In this document: positions 34,146 to 40,546 of the stretch, one piece after another
Numbering within the stretch: the stretch's first letter is position 1
How the letters are laid out: each line of letters begins with the position of its first letter
Assembly (NCBI GenBank): GCA_030428385.1
Contig: JAUIDY010000033.1
Coordinates: forward strand, 1-49,604
DNA from: Rhodothermia bacterium
Lineage (GTDB): Bacteria > Bacteroidota > Rhodothermia > Rhodothermales > JAAAOL01
Length of the DNA stretch: 49,604 nucleotides
Direction: 5' to 3'
Position numbers and translations under genes: made by a program
Notes under the pieces: generated by a model
What the model saw: only the letters and a program-made list of their open reading frames with translations
Told to the model about the DNA's origin: nothing
Databases searched by the model: none

Positions 34146-34163
34146 ACGACGCAGGGTCTGGAT

Positions 34164-34508
34164 CTATTTGGCGTGTTCGGCCACTTTGGCGAACGTGTCC
34201 GGGTCGTGCATGGCGAGATCGGCCAACACCTTGCGGTTCAGTTCGATGTCGGCCTTGCGGAGGGCACCCATCAGCTTGGAGTAGCTCACTCCGTTCAGGC
34301 GAGCGCCTGCGTTGATGCGCGTGATCCACAGGCGGCGGAACTGACGCTTCTTCTGGCGGCGGTCGCGGTAGGCGTACTGGAGGCCTTTCTCGACGGAGTT
34401 TTTGGCGATCGTGTAGATTTTGCTGCGGCTGCCCCAATAGCCCTTGGCCATGTTGAGGATCCGCTTGCGGCGGCTACGGGAGGCCACTCGATTTCGTGCG
34501 CGCGGCAT
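34164..34508 (-). CDS. rplT: Ribosomal protein bL20
   Basis: A 114-residue large-subunit protein essential for early 50S assembly; in other bacteria it also represses its own operon. The sequence is textbook: [113 protein letters not shown]. It has the basic N-terminal extension that threads 23S rRNA and the globular C-terminal domain. It follows rpmI by 33 bases. The pheST attenuator begins directly after its stop, so pheST can be read from this operon. Confidence 0.98.
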   Translation of the reverse strand: MPRARNRVASRSRRKRILNMAKGYWGSRSKIYTIAKNSVEKGLQYAYRDRRQKKRQFRRLWITRINAGARLNGVSYSKLMGALRKADIELNRKVLADLAMHDPDTFAKVAEHAK

Positions 34509-34541
34509 AGTGTTAAATCAGTCTAGCGTTCGTCAGAAGGG

Positions 34542-34736
34542 TTAGCTGCCCAGCAGGCGCTTCATGCGCGGCTCGTCGGCGGCATCGACCAAGGTGTCGT
34601 GGCGCAGATTACGCTTCCGCTTCTGGTCTTTTTTCGTGAGAATGTGGTTGGCGAAGGCTTTCTTGCGTTTCAGGCGACCGGTGCCGGTCACTTTAAAGCG
34701 CTTTTTGGCTCCGCTGTTGCTTTTCATCTTGGGCAT
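34542..34736 (-). CDS. rpmI: Ribosomal protein bL35
   Basis: A 64-residue basic protein of the large subunit: [61 protein letters not shown]. The start [14 protein letters not shown] is the family signature. It precedes rplT in the canonical infC-rpmI-rplT order but is separated from infC by 311 bases. That gap contains a terminator and a G/C-rich hairpin just before this start, suggesting separate control of rpmI-rplT. A perfect inverted repeat (TCCGGCC-T-GGCCGGA, 34763-34777) lies 26 bases before the ATG. Confidence 0.98.
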   Translation of the reverse strand: MPKMKSNSGAKKRFKVTGTGRLKRKKAFANHILTKKDQKRKRNLRHDTLVDAADEPRMKRLLGS

Positions 34737-35047
34737 CGTGTTCCTCTCAATCTCTGCGCGTGTCCGGCCTGGCCGGAAGAGCTAAAAAAAGAGGCGTTCC
34801 GAAGTGGATCGCCCCTTAGGCTACAAGCAATGTTGAGCTTCGCATAATACGACCGGGCGGCGTAGCGAACAAGCCTTGGCGCTCATTCGATCCGGTGAGG
34901 TAGGGAATTTACCGTGAAGTCAGGGTAGTTCGGTGGGAGTCACAGGTTTTTCAGGTCCGCAGGTCACAGATCTGGGAGCTGGGTACGCCCCATGCCTCAT
35001 TCCCTAAACGCTCTCGTTCCCCTACCCTCAATCCGCTTCCCACACCG
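34737..35047. other. infC-rpmI intergenic region (leader of rpmI-rplT)
   Basis: At 311 bases this is far longer than the gap in a simple operon. On the minus strand it would be a 5' leader. It ends with a terminator hairpin (34784-34817) and a small perfect hairpin at 34763-34777. L20 represses through leader structures in E. coli and Bacillus, so an L20-responsive leader is plausible. The middle also contains GTCACAGATCTGG (near 34964), which recurs in inverted orientation near 40525. Confidence 0.45.
34784..34817 (-). terminator. Terminator in the rpmI-rplT leader
   Basis: On the minus strand AGGGGCG (34816-34810) pairs with CGCCTCT (34796-34790, one G-U) around a 13-base loop and is followed by seven T. 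It ends 47 bases before the rpmI ATG. It could terminate infC transcripts or be the regulated terminator of an L20 leader. Confidence 0.65.
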
Positions 35048-35563
35048 TCACTTGTGCTTTGCTGGTGCCAAAATCGTTGTCATCCGGCGACCTTCCATGC
35101 GGGGAGCTTGGTCAATCTTGGCGACATCCTGAAGCTCTTCAATAAACTTTTTGAGCATCTCCATGCCTTGGTCCTTGTAGATAATATCGCGCCCACGGAA
35201 CTGGACATAGGCCCGTACCTTGTTGCCGTCTTCGAGGAAGCCGCGGGCGTGGCGGGTCTTGAAGTCGAAGTCGTGGTCGTCGGTGCGGGGGCGGAACCGA
35301 ACCTCCTTCAGTTGGGCATGGTGCTGCTTTTTGCGCTGCTCTTTTTCCTTTTTCTGCTGCTCGTACCGGTACTTCCCGTAGTCCATGATTTTGCAAACCG
35401 GCGGATCCGCTTTCGGTGCAATTTCTACGAGGTCCAGTTCCTGTTCGCGCGCCATGGCGAGCGCTTTTTCAATCGGGTAAATACCGTGGTTTCCCCGGGG
35501 GTCCACAACGCGTACTTCGTGCACGCGGATTTCTTCGTTAATACGGGTACGTTCGTTTGCGAT
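35048..35563 (-). CDS. infC: Translation initiation factor IF-3, probable AUC start codon
   Basis: IF-3 binds the 30S subunit and proofreads the start codon and initiator tRNA. The body is clear: INEEIRVHEVRVVDPRGNHGIYPIEKALAMAREQELDLVEIAPKADPPVCKIMDYGKYRYEQQKKEKEQRKK (N domain and linker), then VRFRPRTDDHDFDFKTRHARGFLEDGNKVRAYVQFRGRDI (C domain). The conserved RINEEIR lies upstream of the first GTG (35524), and back to the in-frame stop at 35615 there is no ATG, GTG, TTG or CTG. Several ATC and one ATT codons are present. E. coli infC famously starts at AUU to allow IF-3 autoregulation. I place the start at ATC 35563 (GAGA eight bases before), giving 171 residues; ATC 35569 and ATT 35542 are alternatives. 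Confidence 0.9.
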   Translation of the reverse strand: MANERTRINEEIRVHEVRVVDPRGNHGIYPIEKALAMAREQELDLVEIAPKADPPVCKIMDYGKYRYEQQKKEKEQRKKQHHAQLKEVRFRPRTDDHDFDFKTRHARGFLEDGNKVRAYVQFRGRDIIYKDQGMEMLKKFIEELQDVAKIDQAPRMEGRRMTTILAPAKHK

Positions 35564-35701
35564 GGTGATTCTCGTTTTGGTTCGGATGATAAGAAAAGGG
35601 TTTGGTGATCGTGGTTACGAGCGAATGCGCGTATAAAATACGGCTAAATTTAAATAAATCGCCTGCGAGCAGGTTTCCGTAGCGGATGACAAAACGAAAG
35701 G

Positions 35702-37681
35702 TTAGGCTGTTTGCTCCGTCAAGCCTTTACGCTGGCGGTCAATTTCGTCGTTGATCCGGGCGATAAAATCGGCGAGCGGGGCGGCACCCTGGTCACCCTC
35801 ACCATGTTTGCGGACAGCGACGGCCCCTTGCTCCTGTTCGCGTTTGCCCACAACGAGCATGTATGGGATCTTTTGCATCTCGGCCTGGCGGATTTTGTAT
35901 CCGACGGTTTCGTCACTGGCGTCTACGTGGATGCGGAGCCCGGCGTCTTGTAGCGCTTGGCCGACTTCGGCAGCGTAGGCGTTGAAGTCTTGCCCAATCG
36001 GCAACACGCGAACCTGCACGGGTGCAAGCCACGTGGGAAAGTTGCCGCCGCAGTGCTCAATCAGCACGCCGATGAACCGCTCCAGCGAGCCGAACGGGGC
36101 CCGGTGGATCATGGCGGGGCGGTGCTTCTGGTCGTCCGCGCCAATGTACCACAGGTCGAAGCGCTCAGGCAGGTTGTAATCAAGCTGCACGGTGCCGAGC
36201 TGCCACTCTCGTTTCAAGGCATCTTTGACCATAAAGTCGAGCTTGGGGCCGTAGAAGGCAGCCTCGCCCGCTTCTTCCACAGCGTCCAGCCCCATTTCGG
36301 CAGCGGCTTCGCGGATGGCTTGCTCAGCGGCATCCCACTGGGCCGGTTCGCCGACGTATTTGTCGGGGTTGTTTTTATCGCGCAGCGAAATCTGGGCCTT
36401 GAAGTCGTCGAACGACAGGGCGCGCAGCACCGTCAGCGTCAGGTCGATGACGTTTTTGAACTCGTCCTTGACCTGTTCGGCGGTGCAAAAGATGTGGGCG
36501 TCGTCCTGTGTAAAGCCGCGCACGCGTGTCAGGCCGCCCAACTCGCCGCTCTGTTCATACCGATACACAGTGCCGAACTCGGCGTAGCGGATGGGCAGGT
36601 CGCGGTACGAACGCGGTTTGTCGGCGTAGATCTGCGTGTGGTGTGGGCAGTTCATCGGCTTGAGGAGATAGCCATCTTCTTCCACGCCGTCGCCGCCTTC
36701 ATCTAGGAGCATCGGGGGGAACTGGCTTTCCTTGTAATACGGATAGTGCCCGCTGGTGCGGTACAACTCCAGCCGTCCGATGTGCGGGGTGATGACGGGC
36801 TCGTAGCCGCGCCGCACCTGCTCCTCTTTGAGGAATTCCGCCAGCGTCTCGCGCAAGACCGCGCCTTTGGGAAGCCACATCGGTAGGCCAGGGCCAACCT
36901 TGGCGTTGAAGGTGAACAACTCCAACTCTTTGCCCAACTTGCGATGGTCGCGCTGGCGGGCCAGTTCGAGCATCTCCAGGTACTCGGTCAACTCCTTCTG
37001 CTTGGGGAAGGTGATGCCGTAGAGGCGCGTAAGCTGCGGGCGTTTCTCATCGCCGCGCCAATACGCCCCGGCGATGTTCAGGATTTTGGCGGCCTTGATG
37101 GGCTTCGTCGACGGAATGTGCGGCCCACGACACAGGTCCACGAAATCGCCCTGCTGGTAAAACGTGATCGTTCCGTCTTCCAACTCGCTGATGAGTTCCA
37201 GCTTGTAGTCGTCGCCTTTCTCCGTGAAGTATTTAATCGCCTTCTCTTTCGAGACCGGGCGGCGTTCGTAGCGATTGTCCTGCCGCGCCAACTCCTTCAT
37301 CTTCTGCTCGATCTTGGGCAAGTCCTCTGCTGTCAGCTTGCGGTCGCCAAGGTCCACATCGTAATAAAACCCGTTTTCGATGGCAGGGCCGATGCCGAAC
37401 TTAACGCCCGGAAACAGTGCTTCGAGGGCCTCGGCCATGAGATGCGCCGACGAGTGCCAGAACGTCGATTTGCCTTCCTTGTCGCGCCACGTCAGGATTT
37501 CTACCGTCGCATGTTCGTCGATGGGGCGGTGCAGGTCGCGCACCTCGCCATTGACTTTGATTGCGAGGGCGTTGCGGGCGAGGCCCTCCGAGATGCGGGC
37601 CGCCACGTCGTAGCCCGTCACGCCGGACAGGTGCTGGTGGACGGAGCCATCGGGAAGGATGATGTTTATCGAGTCGATCAT
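35702..37681 (-). CDS. thrS: Threonyl-tRNA synthetase
   Basis: Charges tRNA(Thr) and edits Ser-tRNA(Thr). Domains in order: TGS (IDSINIILPDGSVHQHLSGVTGYDVAARISEGL, about residues 1-62), and the N2 editing domain with the zinc-like HxxxH (HSSAHLMAEAL) and CRGPHIPST. The class II catalytic core follows, with the zinc ligands in LLKPMNCPHHTQIY and RYAEFGTVYRYEQSGELGGLTRVRGFTQDDAHIFC. The anticodon-binding domain begins near residue 555 (LAPVQVRVLPIGQDFNAYAAEVGQ). Length is 659 from the ATG at 37681. Upstream open sequence to 37741 runs through the attenuator hairpin and is excluded. A Thr-rich leader peptide, a terminator and tRNA-Val precede it. Confidence 0.97.
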   Translation of the reverse strand: MIDSINIILPDGSVHQHLSGVTGYDVAARISEGLARNALAIKVNGEVRDLHRPIDEHATVEILTWRDKEGKSTFWHSSAHLMAEALEALFPGVKFGIGPAIENGFYYDVDLGDRKLTAEDLPKIEQKMKELARQDNRYERRPVSKEKAIKYFTEKGDDYKLELISELEDGTITFYQQGDFVDLCRGPHIPSTKPIKAAKILNIAGAYWRGDEKRPQLTRLYGITFPKQKELTEYLEMLELARQRDHRKLGKELELFTFNAKVGPGLPMWLPKGAVLRETLAEFLKEEQVRRGYEPVITPHIGRLELYRTSGHYPYYKESQFPPMLLDEGGDGVEEDGYLLKPMNCPHHTQIYADKPRSYRDLPIRYAEFGTVYRYEQSGELGGLTRVRGFTQDDAHIFCTAEQVKDEFKNVIDLTLTVLRALSFDDFKAQISLRDKNNPDKYVGEPAQWDAAEQAIREAAAEMGLDAVEEAGEAAFYGPKLDFMVKDALKREWQLGTVQLDYNLPERFDLWYIGADDQKHRPAMIHRAPFGSLERFIGVLIEHCGGNFPTWLAPVQVRVLPIGQDFNAYAAEVGQALQDAGLRIHVDASDETVGYKIRQAEMQKIPYMLVVGKREQEQGAVAVRKHGEGDQGAAPLADFIARINDEIDRQRKGLTEQTA

Positions 37682-37724
37682 GGAAAGGAAGGTTCTGGGA
37701 GTTTCGGCCAGCGCGGGCGTCAAC

Positions 37725-37755
37725 AAAAAAAGCGCCCGCAACGGTGTGGGCGCTT
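37725..37755 (-). terminator. Strong terminator upstream of thrS (attenuator or tRNA terminator)
   Basis: Perfect 8-base arms AAGCGCCC (minus 37755-37748) and GGGCGCTT (37737-37730) are followed by T7. It lies 44 bases before the thrS ATG. The 5' arm's GCGCCC can instead pair with GGGCGC at 37792-37787. That segment can in turn fold locally with GCGCC (37777-37773), giving the alternatives needed for attenuation. Confidence 0.85.
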
Positions 37756-37804
37756 CAAATAAACGAGATAACGGCGCGCAGATGATGCGCCCTCCAGGTC
37801 CGGG

Positions 37805-37873
37805 CTACCGATGGTAGCAAGGCACGCCGTGCGTCGTGCACGTTCGGGTGAAGAAGTAGGACCGGAGGTTCAT
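37805..37873 (-). CDS. Putative thrS leader peptide rich in Thr codons
   Basis: A 22-codon frame starting with ATG 22 bases after tRNA-Val and ending with TAG 13 bases before the antiterminator segment. Its centre reads FFTRTCTT, so four of six consecutive codons are Thr (ACC 37849, ACG 37843, ACG 37837, ACG 37834). A strong terminator follows before thrS. This is the arrangement expected for transcription attenuation by uncharged tRNA(Thr). It differs from E. coli thrS, which is controlled translationally by an operator that mimics tRNA. No Shine-Dalgarno is visible. The alternative is chance composition in the spacer after a tRNA gene, with the terminator serving only the tRNA. Confidence 0.5.
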   Translation of the reverse strand: MNLRSYFFTRTCTTHGVPCYHR

Positions 37874-37895
37874 CGGGGTGTATCTGCTGTTGAAG

Positions 37896-37969
37896 TGGGT
37901 CCTGGCAGATTCGAACTGCCGACCTCTACGATGTCAACGTAGCGCTCTAACCAACTGAGCTAAGGACCC
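37896..37969 (-). tRNA. tRNA-Val (GAC anticodon)
   Basis: On the minus strand a full cloverleaf can be drawn: acceptor GGGTCCT/AGGACCC, D-arm GCTCAGTTGGTTAGAGC, and anticodon stem CTACG/CGTAG around loop TTGACAT (anticodon GAC). The variable loop is AGGTC and the T-arm is GGCAGTTCGAATCTGCC. The discriminator base is A and CCA is not encoded. It lies upstream of thrS and may share its transcript. Confidence 0.95.
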
Positions 37970-38121
37970 TTTGGCGACTCTCGCAAAACGGGCACGCAAT
38001 ATATCGTGCTGCCGCAGCGGATGTCAAGCGCGTAAACGATGAAGGTACGGGGGCGTTCGCGCTTCATGGAAACTTGAACGGGGGGCTCCGTCGTTCGGTT
38101 GCGCCTCGTTTTTGTTGTTTG

Positions 38122-38706
38122 ATGCCTATGCCACACTCCGACCCGCTTTTTCCCACTCCTGCGCAGACCGCCCACCTGATTCGCACCCGGCGCACCATCC
38201 ACCTGTTCAAGCCCGAGCCGCCGCCCCTCGACGTTTTGAAAAAAGGGTTGGCATTGGCGCGCTGGGCACCGAACCACCGCCTGACGGAGCCGTGGCGGTT
38301 TTATCTGCTGGGCGAAGAAACCCGTGCGGCCATCGCCCACCTCAACGCGGATCTGGTCACGGAGGCACGCGGCGAAGCGGCGGGGCGCAGCAAGCGCGAA
38401 CGCTGGCTTTCGATTCCAGGCTGGCTGGTGGTGACCGCACAGCGGAGCGACGACCCATACCGGGACAGCGAGGATTATGCGGCCACCTGCTGCGCGGTGC
38501 ACAACCTGCAACTCTACCTGTGGAGCCATGGCATTGGCACCAAATGGACAACAGGTCCTGTCACGCAAGAGCCACGCTTTTTCGAACTCTTGGCCATCGA
38601 CTCCGAAGTCGAGCGGTTGGTGAGCCTGCTGTGGTACGGCTATCCCGCCGAGGTGCCACAAACCGAGCGCAAGCCGCTGGAGGAGGTGTTGGTGGTGTGC
38701 CCGTGA
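38122..38706 (+). CDS. Nitroreductase-family FMN oxidoreductase (YdjA-like)
   Basis: A 194-residue member of the nitroreductase fold, which uses FMN and NAD(P)H to reduce nitro- or quinone-type compounds; natural substrates are mostly unknown. Family marks are TRRTIHLFKPEPPPLDVLKKGLALARWAPNHRLTEPWRFYLLGEE (FMN-binding Arg-Arg and the 'aPnh...pWrF' loop), DYAATCCAVHNLQLYLWSHGIGTKWTTG, and the C-terminal LLWYGYPAEVPQTERKPLEEV. The 'WAPNHRLTEPWRF' and length are those of YdjA-like compact nitroreductases. The ATG at 38122 is used; 38128 is equally possible. It stands alone, followed by a palindromic repeat. Confidence 0.85.
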   Translation: MPMPHSDPLFPTPAQTAHLIRTRRTIHLFKPEPPPLDVLKKGLALARWAPNHRLTEPWRFYLLGEETRAAIAHLNADLVTEARGEAAGRSKRERWLSIPGWLVVTAQRSDDPYRDSEDYAATCCAVHNLQLYLWSHGIGTKWTTGPVTQEPRFFELLAIDSEVERLVSLLWYGYPAEVPQTERKPLEEVLVVCP

Positions 38707-38750
38707 GGAGATTACTCAAGAGCGAAGGTGGGGATCATGATCTGGTTTAT

Positions 38751-38907
38751 CGTTCTTTTGGATCAAGCCAAAAGAACCAAAAGATCAAGGCTCCACCAAA
38801 ATCGGCTGACGCTGCGCTGCGGGAGCGGCACAACTTCAAACTCGCTGCGCTCAGACAGGAAGTTGCGCTTGTCGCTCCCTCTGCTTCGCGTCCGAGACGC
38901 CGATTTT
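38751..38907. repeat. Large palindromic intergenic repeat element
   Basis: Two nested structures make up this 157-base element. First is a perfect hairpin GTTCTTTTGG-ATCAAG-CCAAAAGAAC (38752-38777), then a spacer beginning CAAAAGATCAAGG. Second is an imperfect cruciform closed by AAAATCGGC (38798-38806) and GCCGATTTT (38899-38907). Inside it are GGGAGCG...CGCTCCC and AACTTC...GAAGTT. It looks like a REP/MITE-type dispersed element. No other copy is in the window. Confidence 0.65.
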
Positions 38908-38927
38908 GCTAAGGCCGTTTTCTGGAT

Positions 38928-39623
38928 TTAAAACCGAACCTGTAGCTGGGCCGTGGGCGCAGTGGCACCACGGGCAGGTGGGGCGACGGAGAGGGAGACG
39001 TTGGCGGCGTTAGAGCGGCGGGCGGCGCGGGCGGCCATAAAGCCGGAGAGCAGCCGGTTGGTTACCAGCGTGGCGATGAGCAGCGTGCGGCGGTTGCGGA
39101 AGCGGTCGGCTTCATCGCGCAGGTCGCGGTAGCGCTGGAAGTCGTCCTCGGTGGCCCAGGCCCACTGAAACGTGGCGTCGTCCACATAACTCAGGTCGTC
39201 CCAGGCTCGGTTGCGCAGTTGTGTTTCGAGGTATTCGTCGGACGAGCGGTAGGTGGCGAGTTCGAGGAAAAAGCGGCGGTCTTTGCCCTCAATTAGGGCA
39301 TCGGCGCGGGTGGCAGCGAGCGACTCAAAGCTCTCGACGGTGCTGGTGTGGCGGGCGTCGGTAACAAAAATGCTGGTCCAGAATCCTGCTTCGGCGAGGG
39401 CGAATGCCGAAGCCCCGCCGTCCCAATCGCCGTGGTGCGCATAGCGATGCCCGAGACCCGGCACGAGCAAACTCAGCGCAAAGGCATTCTTCGGCGAACG
39501 ATGGGGCCGTTCAACGGTATCTTGCGCCTGCGCGGTGGGCACAAGCATCAGTAGCAGAAAAAGTGTTGCGGCGTATCTGGGAATGAAACGTGAAAAGTGA
39601 AAAATGAGGAAGCTAAGAGTCAT
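38928..39623 (-). CDS. DUF5683-like exported or membrane protein, hypothetical
   Basis: A 231-residue protein with an N-terminal signal sequence (AATLFLLLMLVPTAQAQ, cleavage near residue 34). A conserved patch follows: SPKNAFALSLLVPGLGHRYAHHGDWDGGASAFALAEAGFWTSIF (about 43-86). The 'sPk.A...S..lPGlGh.Y' pattern is that of DUF5683, found in Bacteroidota envelope proteins of unknown role. A second hydrophobic stretch (RTLLIATLVTNRLLSGFMAARAAR) lies near residue 178. The C-terminus ends in a short beta-strand with Phe (QLQVRF), reminiscent of outer-membrane association. The first dozen codons lie in a TTTCACTTTTCACGTTTCA-type repeat, so the annotated start may have been created by a repeat insertion. 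Confidence 0.65.
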   Translation of the reverse strand: MTLSFLIFHFSRFIPRYAATLFLLLMLVPTAQAQDTVERPHRSPKNAFALSLLVPGLGHRYAHHGDWDGGASAFALAEAGFWTSIFVTDARHTSTVESFESLAATRADALIEGKDRRFFLELATYRSSDEYLETQLRNRAWDDLSYVDDATFQWAWATEDDFQRYRDLRDEADRFRNRRTLLIATLVTNRLLSGFMAARAARRSNAANVSLSVAPPARGATAPTAQLQVRF

Positions 39624-39726
39624 CGTTAAGAGTCAGAAATAAATAGTGCTTTTGAGGTGCGATATTCTACGTTTTAAGCAACGACGCTTGTATACGAGTT
39701 CACGTTTTACGTCTTCACGTTTCACG
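39591..39726. repeat. TTCACGTTT-type simple repeats flanking an intergenic region
   Basis: Two clusters of TTTCAC/TTTTACG words occur. One (39591-39610, minus orientation TTTTTCACTTTTCACGTTTCA) lies inside the 5' end of the DUF5683-like gene. The other (about 39699-39726, TTCACGTTTTACGTC and TTCACGTTTCAC) lies before endonuclease V. They appear to be fragments of one degenerate intergenic repeat family. Confidence 0.45.
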
Positions 39727-39762
39727 CCGTCGCATCAAATACAAGGACCGTTAACAAGTTTC

Positions 39763-40428
39763 ATGGAATTCAGCCTGCACCATGCCCATCCGTGGGACGT
39801 CACACCCAAAGAAGCCATGGCCATCCAGCGCGATCTGGCGGGCCATGTGCAACAGACACCGCTGGCCGGTCCTGTCGAAACCATCGCGGGAATCGATGTA
39901 AGCATTCGCGGCAATTTGGCGCAAACGGCCATCGCCGTCATCCGGTTGTCGGATCTGGCGCTGATCGATCAGGTGATCTACCGTGCCGCTGTGCCGTTTC
40001 CGTACGTGCCGGGGCTGCTCAGCTTCCGCGAGATGCCGGTGATTCTGCCTGCGCTGGAAAAACTCACCGTCCGCCCCGATGTGCTAATGACCGACAGTCA
40101 GGGACTGGCCCACCCGCGCCGGTTCGGACTCGGCTGCCACCTCGGCGTGATGCTCGACTGGCCCACGCTTGGCGTTGCCAAAAGCCTTTATGTGGGAAAA
40201 CATGACGAACTCGGCATCGAAAAAGGCCACCGCGCTGATTTGATAGACAAAGGCGAAGTGGTGGGCGTGGCACTGCGCACCCGCCCCAACGTCAAACCCG
40301 TTTATGTCAGCGTTGGGCATCGCATCACGCTGGATGAAGCCGTGGCGTTGGCGCTCCGCTGCGCACCGAAATACAAGATCCCTGAGCCGACGCGGCAGGC
40401 GCATGTGCTGAGTCGGTACGAGGAATGA
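39763..40428 (+). CDS. nfi: Endonuclease V (deoxyinosine 3'-endonuclease)
   Basis: Repairs deaminated adenine by nicking DNA one base 3' of deoxyinosine. The 221-residue protein has the full family core: ETIAGIDVSIRGNLAQTAIAVIRLSDLALIDQVIYRAAVPFPYVPGLLSFREMPVILPALEKLTVRPDVLMTDSQGLAHPRRFGLGCHLGVMLDWPTLGVAKSLYVG. The metal-binding acids are Asp in GIDVS, Glu in LSFREMP and Asp in MTDSQG; the wedge is in the PYVPGLL loop. The second half (VVGVALRTRPNVKPVYVSVGHRITLDEAVALALRCAPKYKIPEPTRQAH) is equally conserved. The start is at ATG 39763; the open frame upstream runs through repeat sequence. No partner genes are adjacent. Confidence 0.95.
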   Translation: MEFSLHHAHPWDVTPKEAMAIQRDLAGHVQQTPLAGPVETIAGIDVSIRGNLAQTAIAVIRLSDLALIDQVIYRAAVPFPYVPGLLSFREMPVILPALEKLTVRPDVLMTDSQGLAHPRRFGLGCHLGVMLDWPTLGVAKSLYVGKHDELGIEKGHRADLIDKGEVVGVALRTRPNVKPVYVSVGHRITLDEAVALALRCAPKYKIPEPTRQAHVLSRYEE

Positions 40429-40546
40429 GGAGGTTGTAGGGAATGGGGGATAGCCAGTAGGGAATCTTGAATGACGCGCCGCAAATGACGCAATGAAGCG
40501 AGTATAGCAAGCCCCCAGACCTGCCAGATCTGTGACTAATCAAGCC

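Noticed and set aside
37682-37895. T-box riboswitch upstream of thrS
   Set aside because: No T-box core (AGGGTGGNACCGCG-like) or Stem I AGTA-type bulge is visible; the features fit a leader peptide better.
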